Shown in pieces: positions 49,626 to 63,943 of a DNA stretch of 64,000 bases. The stretch is from Pediococcus ethanolidurans (GTDB taxonomy: Bacteria > Bacillota > Bacilli > Lactobacillales > Lactobacillaceae), in NCBI RefSeq assembly GCF_001437405.1, contig NZ_JQBY01000009.1:30849-94848 (forward strand), given 5' to 3'. The notes below the pieces were generated by a model. The model did not search any database, was not told where the DNA came from, and saw nothing but the letters and a program-made list of their open reading frames with translations. Made by a program: the position numbers and the translations under genes. Each line of letters starts with the position of its first letter. The stretch's first letter is position 1.

Positions 49626-50729
49626 TTATTCGTTGTCGTCTGTTTCTGAATCTGAATCTGTGGTGTCTTCTTCATTTGGTTGTTCAACTAAATCTTTTGC
49701 ATCTGTTTCTGATTTAATATCAATCTTGTAGCCAGTTAATTTTGCTGCTAAGCGTGCATTTTGACCACGTTTACCAATTGCTAATGAAAGCTGATAATCC
49801 GGAACGATAACCATGCAAGTTCGTTCGTTTTCTTCGTCAAACAAAACATCAACAACTTCAGCAGGATTTAAAGCATTAGAAATATATTTTGCAGGATCAT
49901 CTTCCCACTCAACAATATCCATATTTTCACCATTTAGTTCATTAACAATTGTTTGAACACGTTGCCCTCTAGGTCCTACACAGGTTCCCACTGCATCAAT
50001 ATCTGGATCATTTGAACGAACAGCTACTTTAGCTCGATCACCAGCTTCTCGTGCAACTGAAACAATTTCAACCGTACCATCAAAAATCTCAGGTACTTCC
50101 TGTTCAAACAAACGTTTTAACAAGTCTGGTGTACTTCGACTAACAAATACTTGTGCACCTTTACCACTATTTTCAACCTTAGTCACATAAACCTTGATAT
50201 GATCATGTGGTTCATATCTTTCAGTTGGAATCTGGTCTTGTTTTGACATGACAGCTTCAACACCGCCAAGATCTACATAGACAAAACGATTATCGCGACG
50301 GGCAACTTCTCCAGTCACAATTTCGTTTTCATATTCACTATATTTGTTATAAATAATTTCTCGTTCTGCTTCGCGTACCCGTTGTAAAATGACCTGTTTT
50401 GCAGTTTGTGCAGCAATTCGCCCAAAGTTTTTTGGTGTTACCTCAAACTTAATATGATCGCCTAATTCATAAGCTTTATTGATATTCAAAGCATCACTAA
50501 GGCTTACTTGTTGTTGATCATCTAAAACCTCTTCAACAACTTCTTTAACCGCATAAACATGAATGTCGCCTTTTTTATCATCAAACTCAACATCCACATT
50601 TTGCGCTTGACCGTAGTTTCGTTTATAAGCTGAAACCAGTGCGGCCTCCAGGGCATCAATAACAACTTCCTTTTTAATCCCCTTCTCCTCTTCTAAAGTG
50701 TTGAGGGCATTGATCATTTCTTTACTCAT
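49626..50729 (-). CDS. nusA: Transcription termination/antitermination protein NusA
   Basis: RNA-polymerase-binding factor for pausing and termination. It has 367 residues: an N-terminal NTD (about 1-125), S1 domain ([21 protein letters not shown], near 133), KH1 and KH2 ([15 protein letters not shown] [13 protein letters not shown] near 232; [18 protein letters not shown] near 310), and an acidic Asp/Glu-rich tail. No extra C-terminal acidic repeats, as usual in Firmicutes. ATG start. Confidence 0.97.
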   Translation of the reverse strand: MSKEMINALNTLEEEKGIKKEVVIDALEAALVSAYKRNYGQAQNVDVEFDDKKGDIHVYAVKEVVEEVLDDQQQVSLSDALNINKAYELGDHIKFEVTPKNFGRIAAQTAKQVILQRVREAEREIIYNKYSEYENEIVTGEVARRDNRFVYVDLGGVEAVMSKQDQIPTERYEPHDHIKVYVTKVENSGKGAQVFVSRSTPDLLKRLFEQEVPEIFDGTVEIVSVAREAGDRAKVAVRSNDPDIDAVGTCVGPRGQRVQTIVNELNGENMDIVEWEDDPAKYISNALNPAEVVDVLFDEENERTCMVIVPDYQLSLAIGKRGQNARLAAKLTGYKIDIKSETDAKDLVEQPNEEDTTDSDSETDDNE

Positions 50730-50743
50730 TTTAAATTCTCCTT

Positions 50744-51217
50744 TTAAAATTTGATTGCGAAGCGCGCAAATCCAATCTGTTTAAGTTCAAATTGTTTACT
50801 TATTTTTCTTGTTTTTTCCATGTAAGTCAGTTGTATTGTTTTTTTTGAATATTCGTCCAGTGTACCCTCAAAGACTTTATGACCATCAATTGGTGCATAC
50901 AAGGATATGTGAATGTATTGTCCCACAGCTCGTTGCCAGTCATTAGAAGTTTTTATTGGTCGTTCGGCGCCGGGAGATGAAACTTCAAGAAAATATGCCT
51001 GAGGAAATGGATCTGGTTCCAAACTATCCAGCTTTTCACTAATTTGGTCGCTCACCTCAGCGCAATCTTCAATTGTAATCCCACCTGGTTTGTCAATATA
51101 AACACGAAGGTACCAACTCTTGCCTTCTTTTACGAATTCGATATCCACCAAATCAAACTGGTGAGATTCAATAAGCGGTTCTACTTCCTTTTGTACTGTT
51201 TCTACAACACTCGCCAA
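50744..51217 (-). CDS. rimP: Ribosome maturation factor RimP
   Basis: Needed for 30S subunit assembly (S12 binding). It has 157 residues: VEPLIESHQFDLVDIEFVKEG near 11, YIDKPGGITIEDCAEVS near 41 and the EVSSPGAERPI motif near 75. The start is TTG 51217 with GGAGG seven bases upstream; the longer frame to 51241 begins at another TTG without an SD. It is first of rimP-nusA-rnpM-ylxQ-infB-rbfA. Confidence 0.95.
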   Translation of the reverse strand: MASVVETVQKEVEPLIESHQFDLVDIEFVKEGKSWYLRVYIDKPGGITIEDCAEVSDQISEKLDSLEPDPFPQAYFLEVSSPGAERPIKTSNDWQRAVGQYIHISLYAPIDGHKVFEGTLDEYSKKTIQLTYMEKTRKISKQFELKQIGFARFAIKF

Positions 51218-51249
51218 ACTTAAACCTCCAATAAAATTCAAATATTTTC

Positions 51250-51280
51250 AAGAAAAAGAGTGAGCATTTTCTGCTCACTC
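51250..51280 (-). terminator. Intrinsic terminator after polC
   Basis: On minus, GAGTGAGCA / TGCTCACTC (51272-51280 with 51258-51266), a 5-base loop and TTTTTCTT after it. It lies between polC and rimP. Confidence 0.9.
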
Positions 51281-51339
51281 ACTTGCCACAATTAGATTCA
51301 TGATTAGTATAACATATACCTTAATACTGTACAAATTAA

Positions 51340-54300
51340 CTACATGTCAAACAATGATAACTGGTTTTCATCAGGTAATTCTGATAAAACACCATTTTCT
51401 GTCATAAAATCAATTAAAGTCTTGGATACTTTTCCACGTTTAGAAAGATCTTCTTTGGACAAGAAAGGTTTATCCTCTCGTGCAGCCACAATTTGCTTAG
51501 CCACATTTAAACCTAACCCTGGTACGGCATTAAACGGCGCTAACAAAGCATTGCCATCAATTAGCCACTGAGAAGCGTCAGATTTGTTAACATCTACCAT
51601 TTTGAATGTATATCCGCGTTCAATCATTTCATTTGCTAATTCCAAAACAGTCAAAAGATTCTTTTCTTTGGTAGATGCATCCATACCTTTATCATTAATT
51701 TCTTTCATCGCATTTTTAACAGCGTCTTTTCCGTGTGACATGGCTACTAAATCAAAATCATCAGCCCGAACACTAAAGTAGGCACTGTAATATAAAATTG
51801 GAAAGTAAACTTTAAAATAAGCAATCCGTAACGCCATTAAAACATAAGCGGATGCATGTGCTCGCGGAAACATATACTTAATCTTGCCACAAGAATCAAT
51901 ATACCAGTCAGGTACATTTGATTTCTTCATTTTCTCTTCATCACCATCAGGAATTCCACGCCCATGACGAACACTCTCCATAATCTGGAAGGAGGTCTGT
52001 GAATCCATTCCGTAATGAATCAAATCGGTCATGATATTATCACGACACCCAATCACATCTTTCAGAGTTGCCGTTCCTGCCTTGATCAACTCCTCGGCAT
52101 TGCCTAACCACACGTCAGTTCCATGAGAGAGTCCCGAAATTTGTAACAATTCAGCATAGGTTGTTGGATGTGTTTCTTCCAACATTCCTCGAACAAAACG
52201 AGTACCGAATTCAGGAACGCCAAAAGTACCTGTTTTGGACTGAATTTGTTCTGGCGTAACGCCTAAAATTTCTGGACCAGAAAATAATTTCATGACCCCC
52301 GGATCATCGGTTGGAATAGTTTTAGGATCGATTCCTGATAAATCTTGTAAAGCACGAATCATAGTTGGATCATCATGACCCAAAATATCCATTTTTAAAA
52401 TATTGTCATGAATGGAATGAAAATCAAAATGAGTTGTTTCCCAAGCTGCTGTCTGGTCATCAGCTGGATATTGAATTGGTGTGAAATCATAAATATCCAT
52501 ATAGTCTGGCACAATTAAAATTCCGGCAGGATGTTGTCCAGTGGTTCGTTTAACACCAGTGGCACCCTTCGCCAAACGATCAATTTCTGCATTACGAAAA
52601 GACTTACCAGAATCTCTTTCGTACGCCTTAACATACCCATAAGCAGTTTTGTCCGCCACAGTACCGATAGTTCCCGCACGGAAAACATTTTTCTTACCGA
52701 ACAAAACCTGCATATAGTTATGGGCAATTGGCTGATAATCTCCCGAAAAGTTCAAATCAATATCTGGAACCTTATCTCCCTTAAATCCCAGAAATGTTTC
52801 GAAGGGAATATCTTGTCCATCGCCGATGAGTGGTGTTCCACATTTCGGACAGTTTTTATCAGGTAAATCAAAACCAGAACCATATTCACCCTTTGTGAAA
52901 AACTCAGTATACTGACAATTTGGACACCGATAATGTGGAGCTAATGGATTAACTTCTGTAATTCCAGACATCGTTGCCACCAAACTAGAACCAACAGACC
53001 CTCGTGAACCAACTAAATAACCATCCTTATTACTTTTGTGTACAAGTCGTTGTGCAATCAAATAAATCACAGAGAATCCATTACCAATGATACTTTTCAG
53101 TTCTTTATCCAAACGTTCTTTTACAATTTGTGGTAACGGATCGCCATAAAGTTCATGGGCTTTATCCATTGTCAGTTGTTCGATTCTATTCTCGGCTCCG
53201 GGCATTTTCGGTGTATATAATTTATCTTTGACTGGTTTTATTTCAGCAACTTGAGCAACAATTTTAGCAGGATTAGTTACAACAATTTCTTCTGCTTTCT
53301 TCTTACCTAAAAAGTCAAATTCTTCAAGCATTTCATCGGTTGTTCGAAAATGAACATCTGGTAATACAGACCGATTCAGTGGATTAGCACCACCCTGAGA
53401 ATTAATTAAAATCTTTCGATAAATATAATCTTCAGGATTTAAATAATGAACATCACCAGTGGCAACAACTGGTTTTTTAAGTTCTTCACCAAGAGACACA
53501 ATGTTTGATAGAATTTCTTCTAAATGCCGATTATCCTGAATCAGTCCCTGCTCAATTTCAGGTTGATAAACTGGTTTGGCCATGACTTCTAAATAATCGT
53601 AAAATTTGGCCTTTTGTTTGGCCTCTTCCTTACCCTTTTGCATCATTGCCGTGAAAACTTCACCACTACTGCAGGCCGATCCTACAATAAGACCATCCCT
53701 TAGTCGCGATAATTCTGATTTAGGGATTCTTGGAACCCGATAATAATACTTTACATTTGATAAGGATACTAGTCGAAACAAATTTTTTAGACCTGCCTGA
53801 GTTGTCGCAAGTAGCACAGCATGTGAAGGACGGGCATGTTTATAGGCACCATTCTCTGTCATATGATCATTCAACTGACTATGATATTTGATGTGATAGC
53901 GGTCTTCGGCGTCTTTTAAAAATAAATGACAAAGGTGCCCTGTTGACTCAGCATCATAAATGGCACGATGATGATGTTCCAAACTAACACCAAACTTTTT
54001 TGCCAAAGTGTTTAGTCGATAGCTTTTAAGTGTTGGGTACAAAAAGCGGGCCAAGGTCAGCGTATCAATAATTGGATTTGTTACGGGTGGCATATTGTAG
54101 CGAGCATAACCGGTATTCATGAATCCAATATCAAACGTAACGTTGTGACCAACAATTATTGCGTCTCCATAGAATTCTCTAAACAGACTAAAAACTTCTT
54201 GTTCAGATTTTGAACCTCGCACCATTTCATTTGTAATACTTGTCAGGTTGGTTGTTAACTCAGATAACGGAAATCCAGGATCAATAAATTCTTCAAATTG

Positions 54301-55668
54301 GTCAATTACATTACCATCCTGCATTTTAACAGCCGATAGTTCAATCACTTTATCATAAATGGCTGATAAACCCGTTGTTTCTACATCAAACACAACATAG
54401 GTTGTCCCTTTTAACGGAATCTTCTTATCATTGTAACCAATGGGAACCCCATCATCTACCAGGTTAGCCTCAACGCCGTATAAAATTTTGACACCATTTT
54501 TCTTACCTGCCGCATAAGCTTCCGGGAAGGCTTGTAATCCAGCATGATCTGTAACAGCTATTGCTTTTTGGCCCCATTTAGCGGCTTGTTTCACATAATT
54601 AGTAATATTGTCCGTGGCATCCATTTGACTCATATTAGTGTGTAAATGAAGTTCCACGCGTTTCTTACCTTCTGGAGCCTTATCTTGACGACTAGCATGA
54701 CTAACTTCCATTACATCATAAGCATTAAGTGTTAGGTCACGCATGAAGGTATCCTCTTGAACAGTTCCACGCACTTTTACCCAAAGGCCCTTTTGAATGG
54801 CAGAAAATAGTTGTTCTTCGCCTTCATTTTTTGAAAATTTCTTAACCGTAATTGATGATGTATAATCCGTAATTTTAAAGATTAAAAGTTGTCGTTTCGA
54901 ACGCAGGGTTCGTACTTCAGCATCGAAGATATAGCCTTCAACAACAACTGAACGTTCTTCTTGAGTAATGTCCTCTAAACGAGTAACGGGTTCATCCGGA
55001 TTAATCTGTTTACCAATTCTTACTGGTCCGCCATCAGGGACACCACTTGCTTGTTTTTTCTGGCGTTTCTCATCTTGCTTAAGAATTGCCTGAGATGCCT
55101 TTTGAGCTAATTCTGCATCACTTTTTGCTTTTTTTGCCTTGAGTTCCTCAATCATGTTTTGCGAATCAGACTCATCCACAATTGTATGAATCGAGAAGGC
55201 AGGAAATCCATACTGCTGATAAGTACTTTCAATTGGGCCAAGCGCTGTAGTTGTTAAGAAATTTTGAACAACTTCATTTTGAGCCGCAAATAAAACTCGA
55301 CCATCATTCAAACTGGGCAAATTATGTCCACATAATTCTTGAGTGAGTGGAGATGAAATATGACTATTTTTCACGATCCATTCCCAATAATTATCAATTA
55401 AATGAATATTCAGTTCAGGGCTTTCAGTTGTGATATTAAATACAACTGTCGCAATCGACTTAAAGGCAATTTGGAGATGATTATTAAATTGTTGAAAAAC
55501 TGTAAATGGTAAACAATTCTGAAATTGGAAAGAGAATTCCCATACCTTTGATTTTTGATGAACAATGACTTTTTTTATTTCAGCATTTTCAAAACTTGAT
55601 TCGTCTTGATTTGGATAATCAATTTGTTCGAGAAGTTTTTTAAACTGTTCATTAGAATTTAAACTCAA
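51340..55668 (-). CDS. polC: DNA polymerase III alpha subunit PolC (Gram-positive type)
   Basis: Main replicative polymerase with built-in proofreading, 1442 residues. Order: N-terminal domain, OB fold (about 230-320), PHP domain ([14 protein letters not shown] near 335), inserted DEDDh exonuclease ([10 protein letters not shown] near 428 to [11 protein letters not shown] near 575), PHP continuation, then the palm with [12 protein letters not shown] (Asp near 969 and 971) and a C4 zinc site CPNCQYTEF...CPKCGTPLI near 915-945. The start is TTG 55668 with AAGGA eight bases upstream. Both PolC and DnaE are present, as normal in Firmicutes. Confidence 0.98.
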   Translation of the reverse strand: MSLNSNEQFKKLLEQIDYPNQDESSFENAEIKKVIVHQKSKVWEFSFQFQNCLPFTVFQQFNNHLQIAFKSIATVVFNITTESPELNIHLIDNYWEWIVKNSHISSPLTQELCGHNLPSLNDGRVLFAAQNEVVQNFLTTTALGPIESTYQQYGFPAFSIHTIVDESDSQNMIEELKAKKAKSDAELAQKASQAILKQDEKRQKKQASGVPDGGPVRIGKQINPDEPVTRLEDITQEERSVVVEGYIFDAEVRTLRSKRQLLIFKITDYTSSITVKKFSKNEGEEQLFSAIQKGLWVKVRGTVQEDTFMRDLTLNAYDVMEVSHASRQDKAPEGKKRVELHLHTNMSQMDATDNITNYVKQAAKWGQKAIAVTDHAGLQAFPEAYAAGKKNGVKILYGVEANLVDDGVPIGYNDKKIPLKGTTYVVFDVETTGLSAIYDKVIELSAVKMQDGNVIDQFEEFIDPGFPLSELTTNLTSITNEMVRGSKSEQEVFSLFREFYGDAIIVGHNVTFDIGFMNTGYARYNMPPVTNPIIDTLTLARFLYPTLKSYRLNTLAKKFGVSLEHHHRAIYDAESTGHLCHLFLKDAEDRYHIKYHSQLNDHMTENGAYKHARPSHAVLLATTQAGLKNLFRLVSLSNVKYYYRVPRIPKSELSRLRDGLIVGSACSSGEVFTAMMQKGKEEAKQKAKFYDYLEVMAKPVYQPEIEQGLIQDNRHLEEILSNIVSLGEELKKPVVATGDVHYLNPEDYIYRKILINSQGGANPLNRSVLPDVHFRTTDEMLEEFDFLGKKKAEEIVVTNPAKIVAQVAEIKPVKDKLYTPKMPGAENRIEQLTMDKAHELYGDPLPQIVKERLDKELKSIIGNGFSVIYLIAQRLVHKSNKDGYLVGSRGSVGSSLVATMSGITEVNPLAPHYRCPNCQYTEFFTKGEYGSGFDLPDKNCPKCGTPLIGDGQDIPFETFLGFKGDKVPDIDLNFSGDYQPIAHNYMQVLFGKKNVFRAGTIGTVADKTAYGYVKAYERDSGKSFRNAEIDRLAKGATGVKRTTGQHPAGILIVPDYMDIYDFTPIQYPADDQTAAWETTHFDFHSIHDNILKMDILGHDDPTMIRALQDLSGIDPKTIPTDDPGVMKLFSGPEILGVTPEQIQSKTGTFGVPEFGTRFVRGMLEETHPTTYAELLQISGLSHGTDVWLGNAEELIKAGTATLKDVIGCRDNIMTDLIHYGMDSQTSFQIMESVRHGRGIPDGDEEKMKKSNVPDWYIDSCGKIKYMFPRAHASAYVLMALRIAYFKVYFPILYYSAYFSVRADDFDLVAMSHGKDAVKNAMKEINDKGMDASTKEKNLLTVLELANEMIERGYTFKMVDVNKSDASQWLIDGNALLAPFNAVPGLGLNVAKQIVAAREDKPFLSKEDLSKRGKVSKTLIDFMTENGVLSELPDENQLSLFDM

Positions 55669-55708
55669 AACACAATTCCTTCCCCTTTAAAAATTAATAT
55701 TCATGAAG

Positions 55709-55757
55709 ATAACGACAAATTGATATGAAAACAAAATCACCATCAATTTGCCGTTAT
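55709..55757 (-). other. Long inverted repeat in the proS-polC gap
   Basis: ATAACGACAAATTGAT (55709-55724) and ATCAATTTGCCGTTAT (55742-55757) form a 16-bp stem with one mismatch and a 17-base loop. On minus no U-run follows directly, so it is not a standard terminator. It could be an RNA hairpin ahead of polC. Confidence 0.5.
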
Positions 55758-55783
55758 TCTTAGCTATCTGTTAAAAATCTCGT

Positions 55784-58788
<3,005 letters not shown>

Positions 58789-58805
58789 TGGTAAACCTCA
58801 CTTAA

Positions 58806-59591
58806 TTAGATTAATCCAAATAGATGTACAAGCGGTAAAACCAGTAACATGCTGTCAAACCGATCTAAAATACCGCCATGTCCCGGGAGAATATTACCAG
58901 AATCTTTTACTGAAAAATAGCGTTTCAATGCTGACTCTACTAAATCACCAAACTGACCCGTAACAGAAAAGATTAATGTTAATAAGATCATTAAAAAGAA
59001 ATTGTATTGCGTTGGATAAAAGCTTAAGAAAATAGTTCCTATAATTGTGGCAACAACTGTGCCACCAATTGAGCCCTCCCAGGTTTTGTTGGGACTGATG
59101 TGTGGTGCCAGTTTGTGTTTGCCTAATCTTTTACCGATCATATAAGCACCGCTATCCGTCGACCAGATCACAAAGAGAATATATAACAACATTGACAAGC
59201 CAACGCTTCTAGCAGCAATGAAGTAATTAAAACCAAAGCCAATATACATCATAGCCAAAGTAACGGCGCCAGCGTCATTAAAAGAAAAGCGATTTCGACT
59301 GATAACTGTTCTAATTAGCAATGCGAGGACACACAAGAAGAAAATGAACACGCGGTCAATTTGAGGAGGTAACCATCCAAACCAGCTCAATGGTGCAATT
59401 AAAGAAAAAACACCGATATCTGCAATAATTGCTTCAGGTGAGACCAAGAGCAACTTTTTCATCATCAAAACTTCGTTGACAGCAACCAAGCCAAGTGCAA
59501 TTCCAGCGATATCAATTAACCAACCACCATAAACAATAACCGGAATAAAAATAATCAAAGCAATAACTGCTGTTGTAACACGTTGTTTCAT
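58806..59591 (-). CDS. cdsA: Phosphatidate cytidylyltransferase
   Basis: Makes CDP-diacylglycerol for phospholipid synthesis. It has 261 residues with about seven membrane helices. The family signature near the C-terminus is intact: ALKRYFSVKDSGNILPGHGG and DRFDSML, following SPNKTWEGSIGG near 165. ATG start. It lies between uppS and rseP. Confidence 0.97.
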   Translation of the reverse strand: MKQRVTTAVIALIIFIPVIVYGGWLIDIAGIALGLVAVNEVLMMKKLLLVSPEAIIADIGVFSLIAPLSWFGWLPPQIDRVFIFFLCVLALLIRTVISRNRFSFNDAGAVTLAMMYIGFGFNYFIAARSVGLSMLLYILFVIWSTDSGAYMIGKRLGKHKLAPHISPNKTWEGSIGGTVVATIIGTIFLSFYPTQYNFFLMILLTLIFSVTGQFGDLVESALKRYFSVKDSGNILPGHGGILDRFDSMLLVLPLVHLFGLI

Positions 59592-59604
59592 ATTATAAAC
59601 TCCC

Positions 59605-60375
59605 TTATTTTAAACCGCCAAATCGGCGATTTCTTTGTTGATATTGATAAATACAATCCTTTAATGTCGTGTCGGAAAAGTCCGGCCATAACTGATCGGA
59701 AAACACTAATTCACTATAGGCAATCTGCCAAAGAAGAAAATTGGAAATTCGCTCTTCACCACTTGTGCGAATCAACAAATCAGGATCAGAAAATGGTTTT
59801 AAATCAGCTGTCATTAGGGAAGAATTAATTGTTTCTTCACTGATTTCATCTGGTTTTAAATCGTTTTGACTAACTTTCTCAGCAATTTTTTGAACGGCCG
59901 TCACAATTTCTGCTCGACCACCATAGTTTAAAGCAAAGTTTAATATCATGCCAGTACATTTGGCAGTATCTGCAATTGCCTTTTTTACTGCTTTTTGTGT
60001 AAAATCTGGCAATTGATCGATATAACCCATTACCTTCACCTTTACATTAGCTTTGATTAAATCAGGTACAAATGTATCAAAAAAGTCCCCCGGTAAATGC
60101 ATTAAAAAGCTGACTTCTCCGGACGGACGCTTCCAATTTTCAGTTGAGAAAGCATACAATGTTAGTACTTTCACACCCAAATTGCTAGCGCTAATCGTTA
60201 TTTTTTTTACAGTGTTCATTCCTTCACGATGACCAGCAATCCTTGGCAAGTGCCGTTTCTGGGCCCATCTACCATTACCATCCATAATGATTGCAACGTG
60301 TTTAGGAATATTGTCATTCAGAATTTGAGTAGTATCTATAGTATTTTTATCTTCTTTATTACTTTTAGAGAACAC
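59605..60375 (-). CDS. uppS: Isoprenyl transferase, undecaprenyl-PP synthase
   Basis: Makes the C55 lipid carrier for peptidoglycan and teichoic acid. It has 256 residues with the cis-prenyltransferase signatures HVAIIMDGNGRWAQKRHLPRIAGH near 27-50, NFALNYGGRAEIV near 155 and DLLIRTSGEERISNFLLWQ near 201. GTG 60375 is chosen since GGAG is seven bases upstream; the open frame to 60408 includes ATGs without a better SD. It lies downstream of frr beyond a hairpin. Confidence 0.96.
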   Translation of the reverse strand: MFSKSNKEDKNTIDTTQILNDNIPKHVAIIMDGNGRWAQKRHLPRIAGHREGMNTVKKITISASNLGVKVLTLYAFSTENWKRPSGEVSFLMHLPGDFFDTFVPDLIKANVKVKVMGYIDQLPDFTQKAVKKAIADTAKCTGMILNFALNYGGRAEIVTAVQKIAEKVSQNDLKPDEISEETINSSLMTADLKPFSDPDLLIRTSGEERISNFLLWQIAYSELVFSDQLWPDFSDTTLKDCIYQYQQRNRRFGGLK

Positions 60376-60489
60376 TTTATCACTCCATCTCATATTCATG
60401 CATAACATCTATTTTAGCAGAATTCTTTCAAAGTTAACATTTTTGAGAGAAAAAATTAGGAGTTCTTCAATTTAATTTTTCTAATTTAA

Positions 60490-60538
60490 ATAAGAAAAAA
60501 CACAAACAGCACTGATAAATGGTCAGGCTCTCTGTGTT
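60490..60538 (-). terminator. Hairpin/terminator after frr
   Basis: On minus, AACACAGAG...CCTGA pairs imperfectly with TCAG...TGTGTT (60523-60538 with 60499-60515), followed by TTTTTTC. It lies between frr and uppS. Confidence 0.65.
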
Positions 60539-60558
60539 AACCGTCTGTTTGAGCAAGT

Positions 60559-61119
60559 TTACTCAGACAAAACTTCTTTTTCTTTATTGGCTACGATACT
60601 GTCAACTGCCTTAATTGCAGTATCAGTAACTTTTTGTGTTTGTGATTCCAAATCATGCAATTGATCTTCGGTATAAGTGTTATCCTTTTCGCCCTTTTTC
60701 AAATCATCCATGGCATCTCGGCGAACATTACGAACAGCAACTTTTGCACGTTCACCTTCAGCCTTAACGTCTTTAGCTAATTCCTTACGACGATCTTCAG
60801 TTAATTGTGGAATAACTAATCGAATTGCACTACCATCATTTGATGGATTAATACCAAGATCAGACATTAAGATTGCCTGTTCCAAATTCTTTAAAGCCGA
60901 TTTATCATAAGGTGTAACCATAATAACGCGCGCCTCTGGAATACTAATTGAAGCCATTTGATTAACCGGCGTTGGTGTTCCGTAGTAATCCACTTTAATT
61001 CGATCTAGCAAACTAGCATTAGCACGGCCTGCCCTGATATTTCCGAGTTCACGTTCTAAAGCTTGTTCAGCCTTTACCATTTTATCTTGTGCCTTTTTTA
61101 TAATTTCATTTTCTGCCAT
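60559..61119 (-). CDS. frr: Ribosome-recycling factor
   Basis: Splits post-termination ribosomes with EF-G. It has 186 residues, full length: [35 protein letters not shown] near 17-51, [34 protein letters not shown] near 107-140. ATG start. One base from pyrH; the pyrH-frr pair is conserved. Confidence 0.98.
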   Translation of the reverse strand: MAENEIIKKAQDKMVKAEQALERELGNIRAGRANASLLDRIKVDYYGTPTPVNQMASISIPEARVIMVTPYDKSALKNLEQAILMSDLGINPSNDGSAIRLVIPQLTEDRRKELAKDVKAEGERAKVAVRNVRRDAMDDLKKGEKDNTYTEDQLHDLESQTQKVTDTAIKAVDSIVANKEKEVLSE

Positions 61120-61120
61120 A

Positions 61121-61843
61121 TTATTTTCCCCTTACTGTAGTTCCAATATTCTGACCTTCAATAACTTTTTTAATGTTTCCAGCTTGATTTAAATTAAAAA
61201 CAACTAACGGAATATTATTTTCCATAGATAGAGAACTAGCCGTTGTATCCATCACATTAAGGCCTTTATCAATAATATCCATGTGTGTTAATTCTTCATA
61301 CTTAACTGCTGAAGAATCTTTATTTGGATCCGCAGAGTAAATACCATCAACACCATTTTTTGCCATTAGGATTGCATCGGCGTTAATTTCGGCACCTCGT
61401 AAAGCAGCGGTGGTGTCAGTTGAGAAATAGGGACTTCCAGTACCAGCGGCAAAGATCACAATGCGATTCTTTTCTAAATGACGAACTGCCTTGCGACGAA
61501 TATAAGGTTCAGCAATTTGACGCATCTCAATTGCCGTTTGAACACGAGTTGGAACACCCAATGATTCCAAGCTGTCTTGCAACGCTAAAGCATTCATTAC
61601 AGTTGCCAGCATACCGATATAGTCAGCCTGAACACGTTCCATGCCCATTTGTTCACCAGTTTCGCCACGCCACATGTTACCGCCACCGCAAACAATTGCG
61701 ATTTGAACACCCATATCATGAACATCCTTTAATTCTTGAGCGACTGTTTTAATAACAGGTGGATTGATGCCCGATCCTTTATCACCCGCAAGTGCCTCGC
61801 CACTAAGTTTCATGATTACTCGTTTATATTTAACTTCTGTCAT
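61121..61843 (-). CDS. pyrH: Uridylate kinase
   Basis: Hexameric UMP kinase of the amino-acid-kinase fold, 240 residues. Signatures: [10 protein letters not shown] near 11, [11 protein letters not shown] near 50, [20 protein letters not shown] near 133-152. ATG start with GGAGG upstream. It follows tsf beyond a terminator; the leader (61844-61930) has no good promoter that I could identify. Confidence 0.98.
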   Translation of the reverse strand: MTEVKYKRVIMKLSGEALAGDKGSGINPPVIKTVAQELKDVHDMGVQIAIVCGGGNMWRGETGEQMGMERVQADYIGMLATVMNALALQDSLESLGVPTRVQTAIEMRQIAEPYIRRKAVRHLEKNRIVIFAAGTGSPYFSTDTTAALRGAEINADAILMAKNGVDGIYSADPNKDSSAVKYEELTHMDIIDKGLNVMDTTASSLSMENNIPLVVFNLNQAGNIKKVIEGQNIGTTVRGK

Positions 61844-61941
61844 GGTGTTTCCTCCTCGTTTTCTTCCGTTCTAGTTTATCATAAAACCAACCTAAAGAGC
61901 CATCTATTCGCTAATTTAGTGATCAGATAATTTCAGGACAA

Positions 61942-61971
61942 TAAAAAAAGTGCTTTGCTTTCACAAAACAC
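61942..61971 (-). terminator. Intrinsic terminator after tsf
   Basis: On minus, AGTGTTTTG / CAAAGCACT (61963-61971 with 61949-61957), a 5-base loop, and a seven-U run. It ends rpsB-tsf. Confidence 0.9.
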
Positions 61972-62005
61972 TCTCAAAGTTTTTGAATAATCGTCGTTTA
62001 CCGAC

Positions 62006-62884
62006 TTACTTACCCATTTCTTTTTTAACTTCTTCAGCAAAGTTAGCAGATTTCTTTTCGATACCTTCACCAACTTCATAACGAATAAATGATTTAACTT
62101 TTCCGCCCTTTGAAGCAACATATTTAGCAACAGTCTGATCAGGATCTTTTACAAAATCTTGATCATCCAAGCTAATTTCTGCCAAGAACTTATTAAGGCG
62201 ACCTTCAACCATCTTATCAATGATCTTAGCTGGTTTGCCCTCTTCTTCGGCTTCTTTTGTCAACACTTCGCGTTCGTGATCCAAAACTTCTGCAGGGACT
62301 TGATCACGATTAACATACTTTGGATTGATGGCAGCAACATGCATTGCAATGTCCTTTGCAGTGTCATCATCAGCACCATCTAAAACAACTAATGTAGCAA
62401 TTTTACCACCCATGTGTAAATAGGCACCAAAATGTTCATTTTCGGATTTTTTAATCACATCAAAACGACGTAAAGTAATTTTTTCACCAGTTACTTGAGT
62501 CGTTTCTATAATATCATCTTTGATAGTACCTTTGCTAGTTTCGAGTTTTAAGGCATCTTCAACAGATGCAGGTGCACTCAATGCAAGTTGTGCTGTAACA
62601 GCTTTTACTAAATCAATGAACTGATCATTAGAGGCAACAAAATCAGTTTCCGAGTTCACTTCAGCAATAGCAGCTTGGTCGTTACGAATTTCAACGTCAG
62701 CCAAGCCTTCAGCTGCGATACGATCACTCTTCTTTTCGGCCTTAGCAATTCCCTTTTCGCGAAGAAAATCGATTGCTTTGTCCATATCACCGTCAGTTGC
62801 GACTAACGCTTTTTTAGCGTCCATCATCCCAACACCGATTTTGTCACGTAATTCTTTAACTTGTGATGCAGAAATACTTGCCAT
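62006..62884 (-). CDS. tsf: Elongation factor Ts
   Basis: Nucleotide-exchange factor for EF-Tu. It has 292 residues: a UBA-like N-terminus ([21 protein letters not shown] near 8), the EF-Ts signature [16 protein letters not shown] [19 protein letters not shown] near 74-92, and a C-terminal domain. ATG start with AAGGAGG upstream. It is 97 bases after rpsB. Confidence 0.98.
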   Translation of the reverse strand: MASISASQVKELRDKIGVGMMDAKKALVATDGDMDKAIDFLREKGIAKAEKKSDRIAAEGLADVEIRNDQAAIAEVNSETDFVASNDQFIDLVKAVTAQLALSAPASVEDALKLETSKGTIKDDIIETTQVTGEKITLRRFDVIKKSENEHFGAYLHMGGKIATLVVLDGADDDTAKDIAMHVAAINPKYVNRDQVPAEVLDHEREVLTKEAEEEGKPAKIIDKMVEGRLNKFLAEISLDDQDFVKDPDQTVAKYVASKGGKVKSFIRYEVGEGIEKKSANFAEEVKKEMGK

Positions 62885-62889
62885 AATTA

Positions 62890-62968
62890 TGGCCTCCTTT
62901 TAAAAATACTAAAATTCCAGTAAAAAGGCCATCTCAATCTCAGGCCAAAAAGGTCGAGACTTACGACA
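62890..62968 (-). terminator. Hairpin region between rpsB and tsf
   Basis: On minus, TCTCGACC / GGCCTGAGA surrounds a U5 loop, and an alternative GGCC...GGCC hairpin is followed by TTTTT. The two are mutually exclusive, so a partial terminator or attenuator is likely. Confidence 0.55.
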
Positions 62969-62981
62969 GCCTAATAATGAA

Positions 62982-63800
62982 CTATTTTGCAGAGTCTGAT
63001 CCGCCTTCAACAGTCTTTTTAAGATTTTCTAGAGAATCTGCTGAAACGTCACTTGCTGCGGCACTTTCTTTAGCAGGTGCTGCACTTTCAGCTGCTGGTT
63101 GAGCAGCATCTTGATCTTCTCCTTGACGTCCTTCGATAACAGCATCAGCCATTTTGGAAGTAATCAAACGAACGGCACGAATTGCATCGTCATTTGATGG
63201 AATAATTACGTCAATTTGGTCAGGATCTGTGTTTGTATCTACCATAGCAATGATCGGAATATTCAGCTTACGAGCTTCTTTTACTGCGATTTGCTCTTTA
63301 CGAGGATCAACAATAAAAATAGCATCTGGTACGTGAGGCATATCTTCAATACCACCCAAGAACTTTTCCAACTTGTCCTTTTGTTTGTTTAAAAGAGAAA
63401 CTTCTTTCTTTGGTAAACGCTCAAAAGTACCGTCTTCATTCATCTTTTTAAGATCTTTAAGACGTTTGATACGAGTTTGAATTGTGTTCCAGTTAGTTAA
63501 AGTTCCACCTAACCAACGATGGTTAACGTAGAATTGTCCTGCACGTGTAGCTTCTTCTTCAATTGCAGTCTGTGCTTGTTTCTTTGTTCCCACAAACAAA
63601 ACAACACCATTGTCTGCTGCAATATTTTTCACAAAATTGTATGCAGAATCAATCATTTTGACTGTTTTTTGTAAGTCAATAATGTAAATTCCGTTACGTT
63701 CTGTAAAGATGTATGGTTTCATCTTTGGATTCCAACGACGTGTTTGGTGACCAAAATGAACACCAGCTTCGAGCAATTGCTTCATAGAAATTACTGCCAT
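62982..63800 (-). CDS. rpsB: 30S ribosomal protein S2
   Basis: Small-subunit protein S2, 272 residues. Signatures: [22 protein letters not shown] near 6, [12 protein letters not shown] near 93, [19 protein letters not shown] near 157. An Ala/Ser-rich C-terminal tail (about 235-272) is likely disordered. ATG 63800 with GGAGG upstream; the longer frame to 63866 crosses the leader and is not used. It heads rpsB-tsf. Confidence 0.98.
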   Translation of the reverse strand: MAVISMKQLLEAGVHFGHQTRRWNPKMKPYIFTERNGIYIIDLQKTVKMIDSAYNFVKNIAADNGVVLFVGTKKQAQTAIEEEATRAGQFYVNHRWLGGTLTNWNTIQTRIKRLKDLKKMNEDGTFERLPKKEVSLLNKQKDKLEKFLGGIEDMPHVPDAIFIVDPRKEQIAVKEARKLNIPIIAMVDTNTDPDQIDVIIPSNDDAIRAVRLITSKMADAVIEGRQGEDQDAAQPAAESAAPAKESAAASDVSADSLENLKKTVEGGSDSAK

Positions 63801-63838
63801 AATAAAAATACCTCCAATAGTTTTTTCCTTCCCAATTT

Positions 63839-63888
63839 TCAATTGATTTGAGAACTCAATGAGCACTAGTCAAATCATCCAATTGAGT
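63839..63888 (-). promoter_or_regulatory. Hairpin in the rpsB leader
   Basis: TTGATTTGA (63843-63851) pairs with TCAAATCA (63870-63877), extended to CAATTG by a small bulge; an alternative ACTCAAT / ATTGAGT (63854-63860, 63882-63888) is also possible. It could be an S2-responsive leader, but I recognise no described motif. Confidence 0.35.
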
Positions 63889-63914
63889 GTGAATTTGGTT
63901 TAACACCAGCAATA

Positions 63915-63943
63915 AGTATACCGAAAATGTGCTTTTAACGCAA
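63915..63943 (-). promoter_or_regulatory. Promoter of rpsB-tsf
   Basis: On minus, TTGCGT (63938-63943), 17 bp, then TATACT (63915-63920), giving a ~110-base leader before rpsB. From 63944 to the window end I see nothing else. Confidence 0.75.

Noticed and set aside
51340..55668. PolC and DnaE together as an unusual duplication
   Set aside because: Two C-family replicases are normal in low-GC Gram-positive bacteria.
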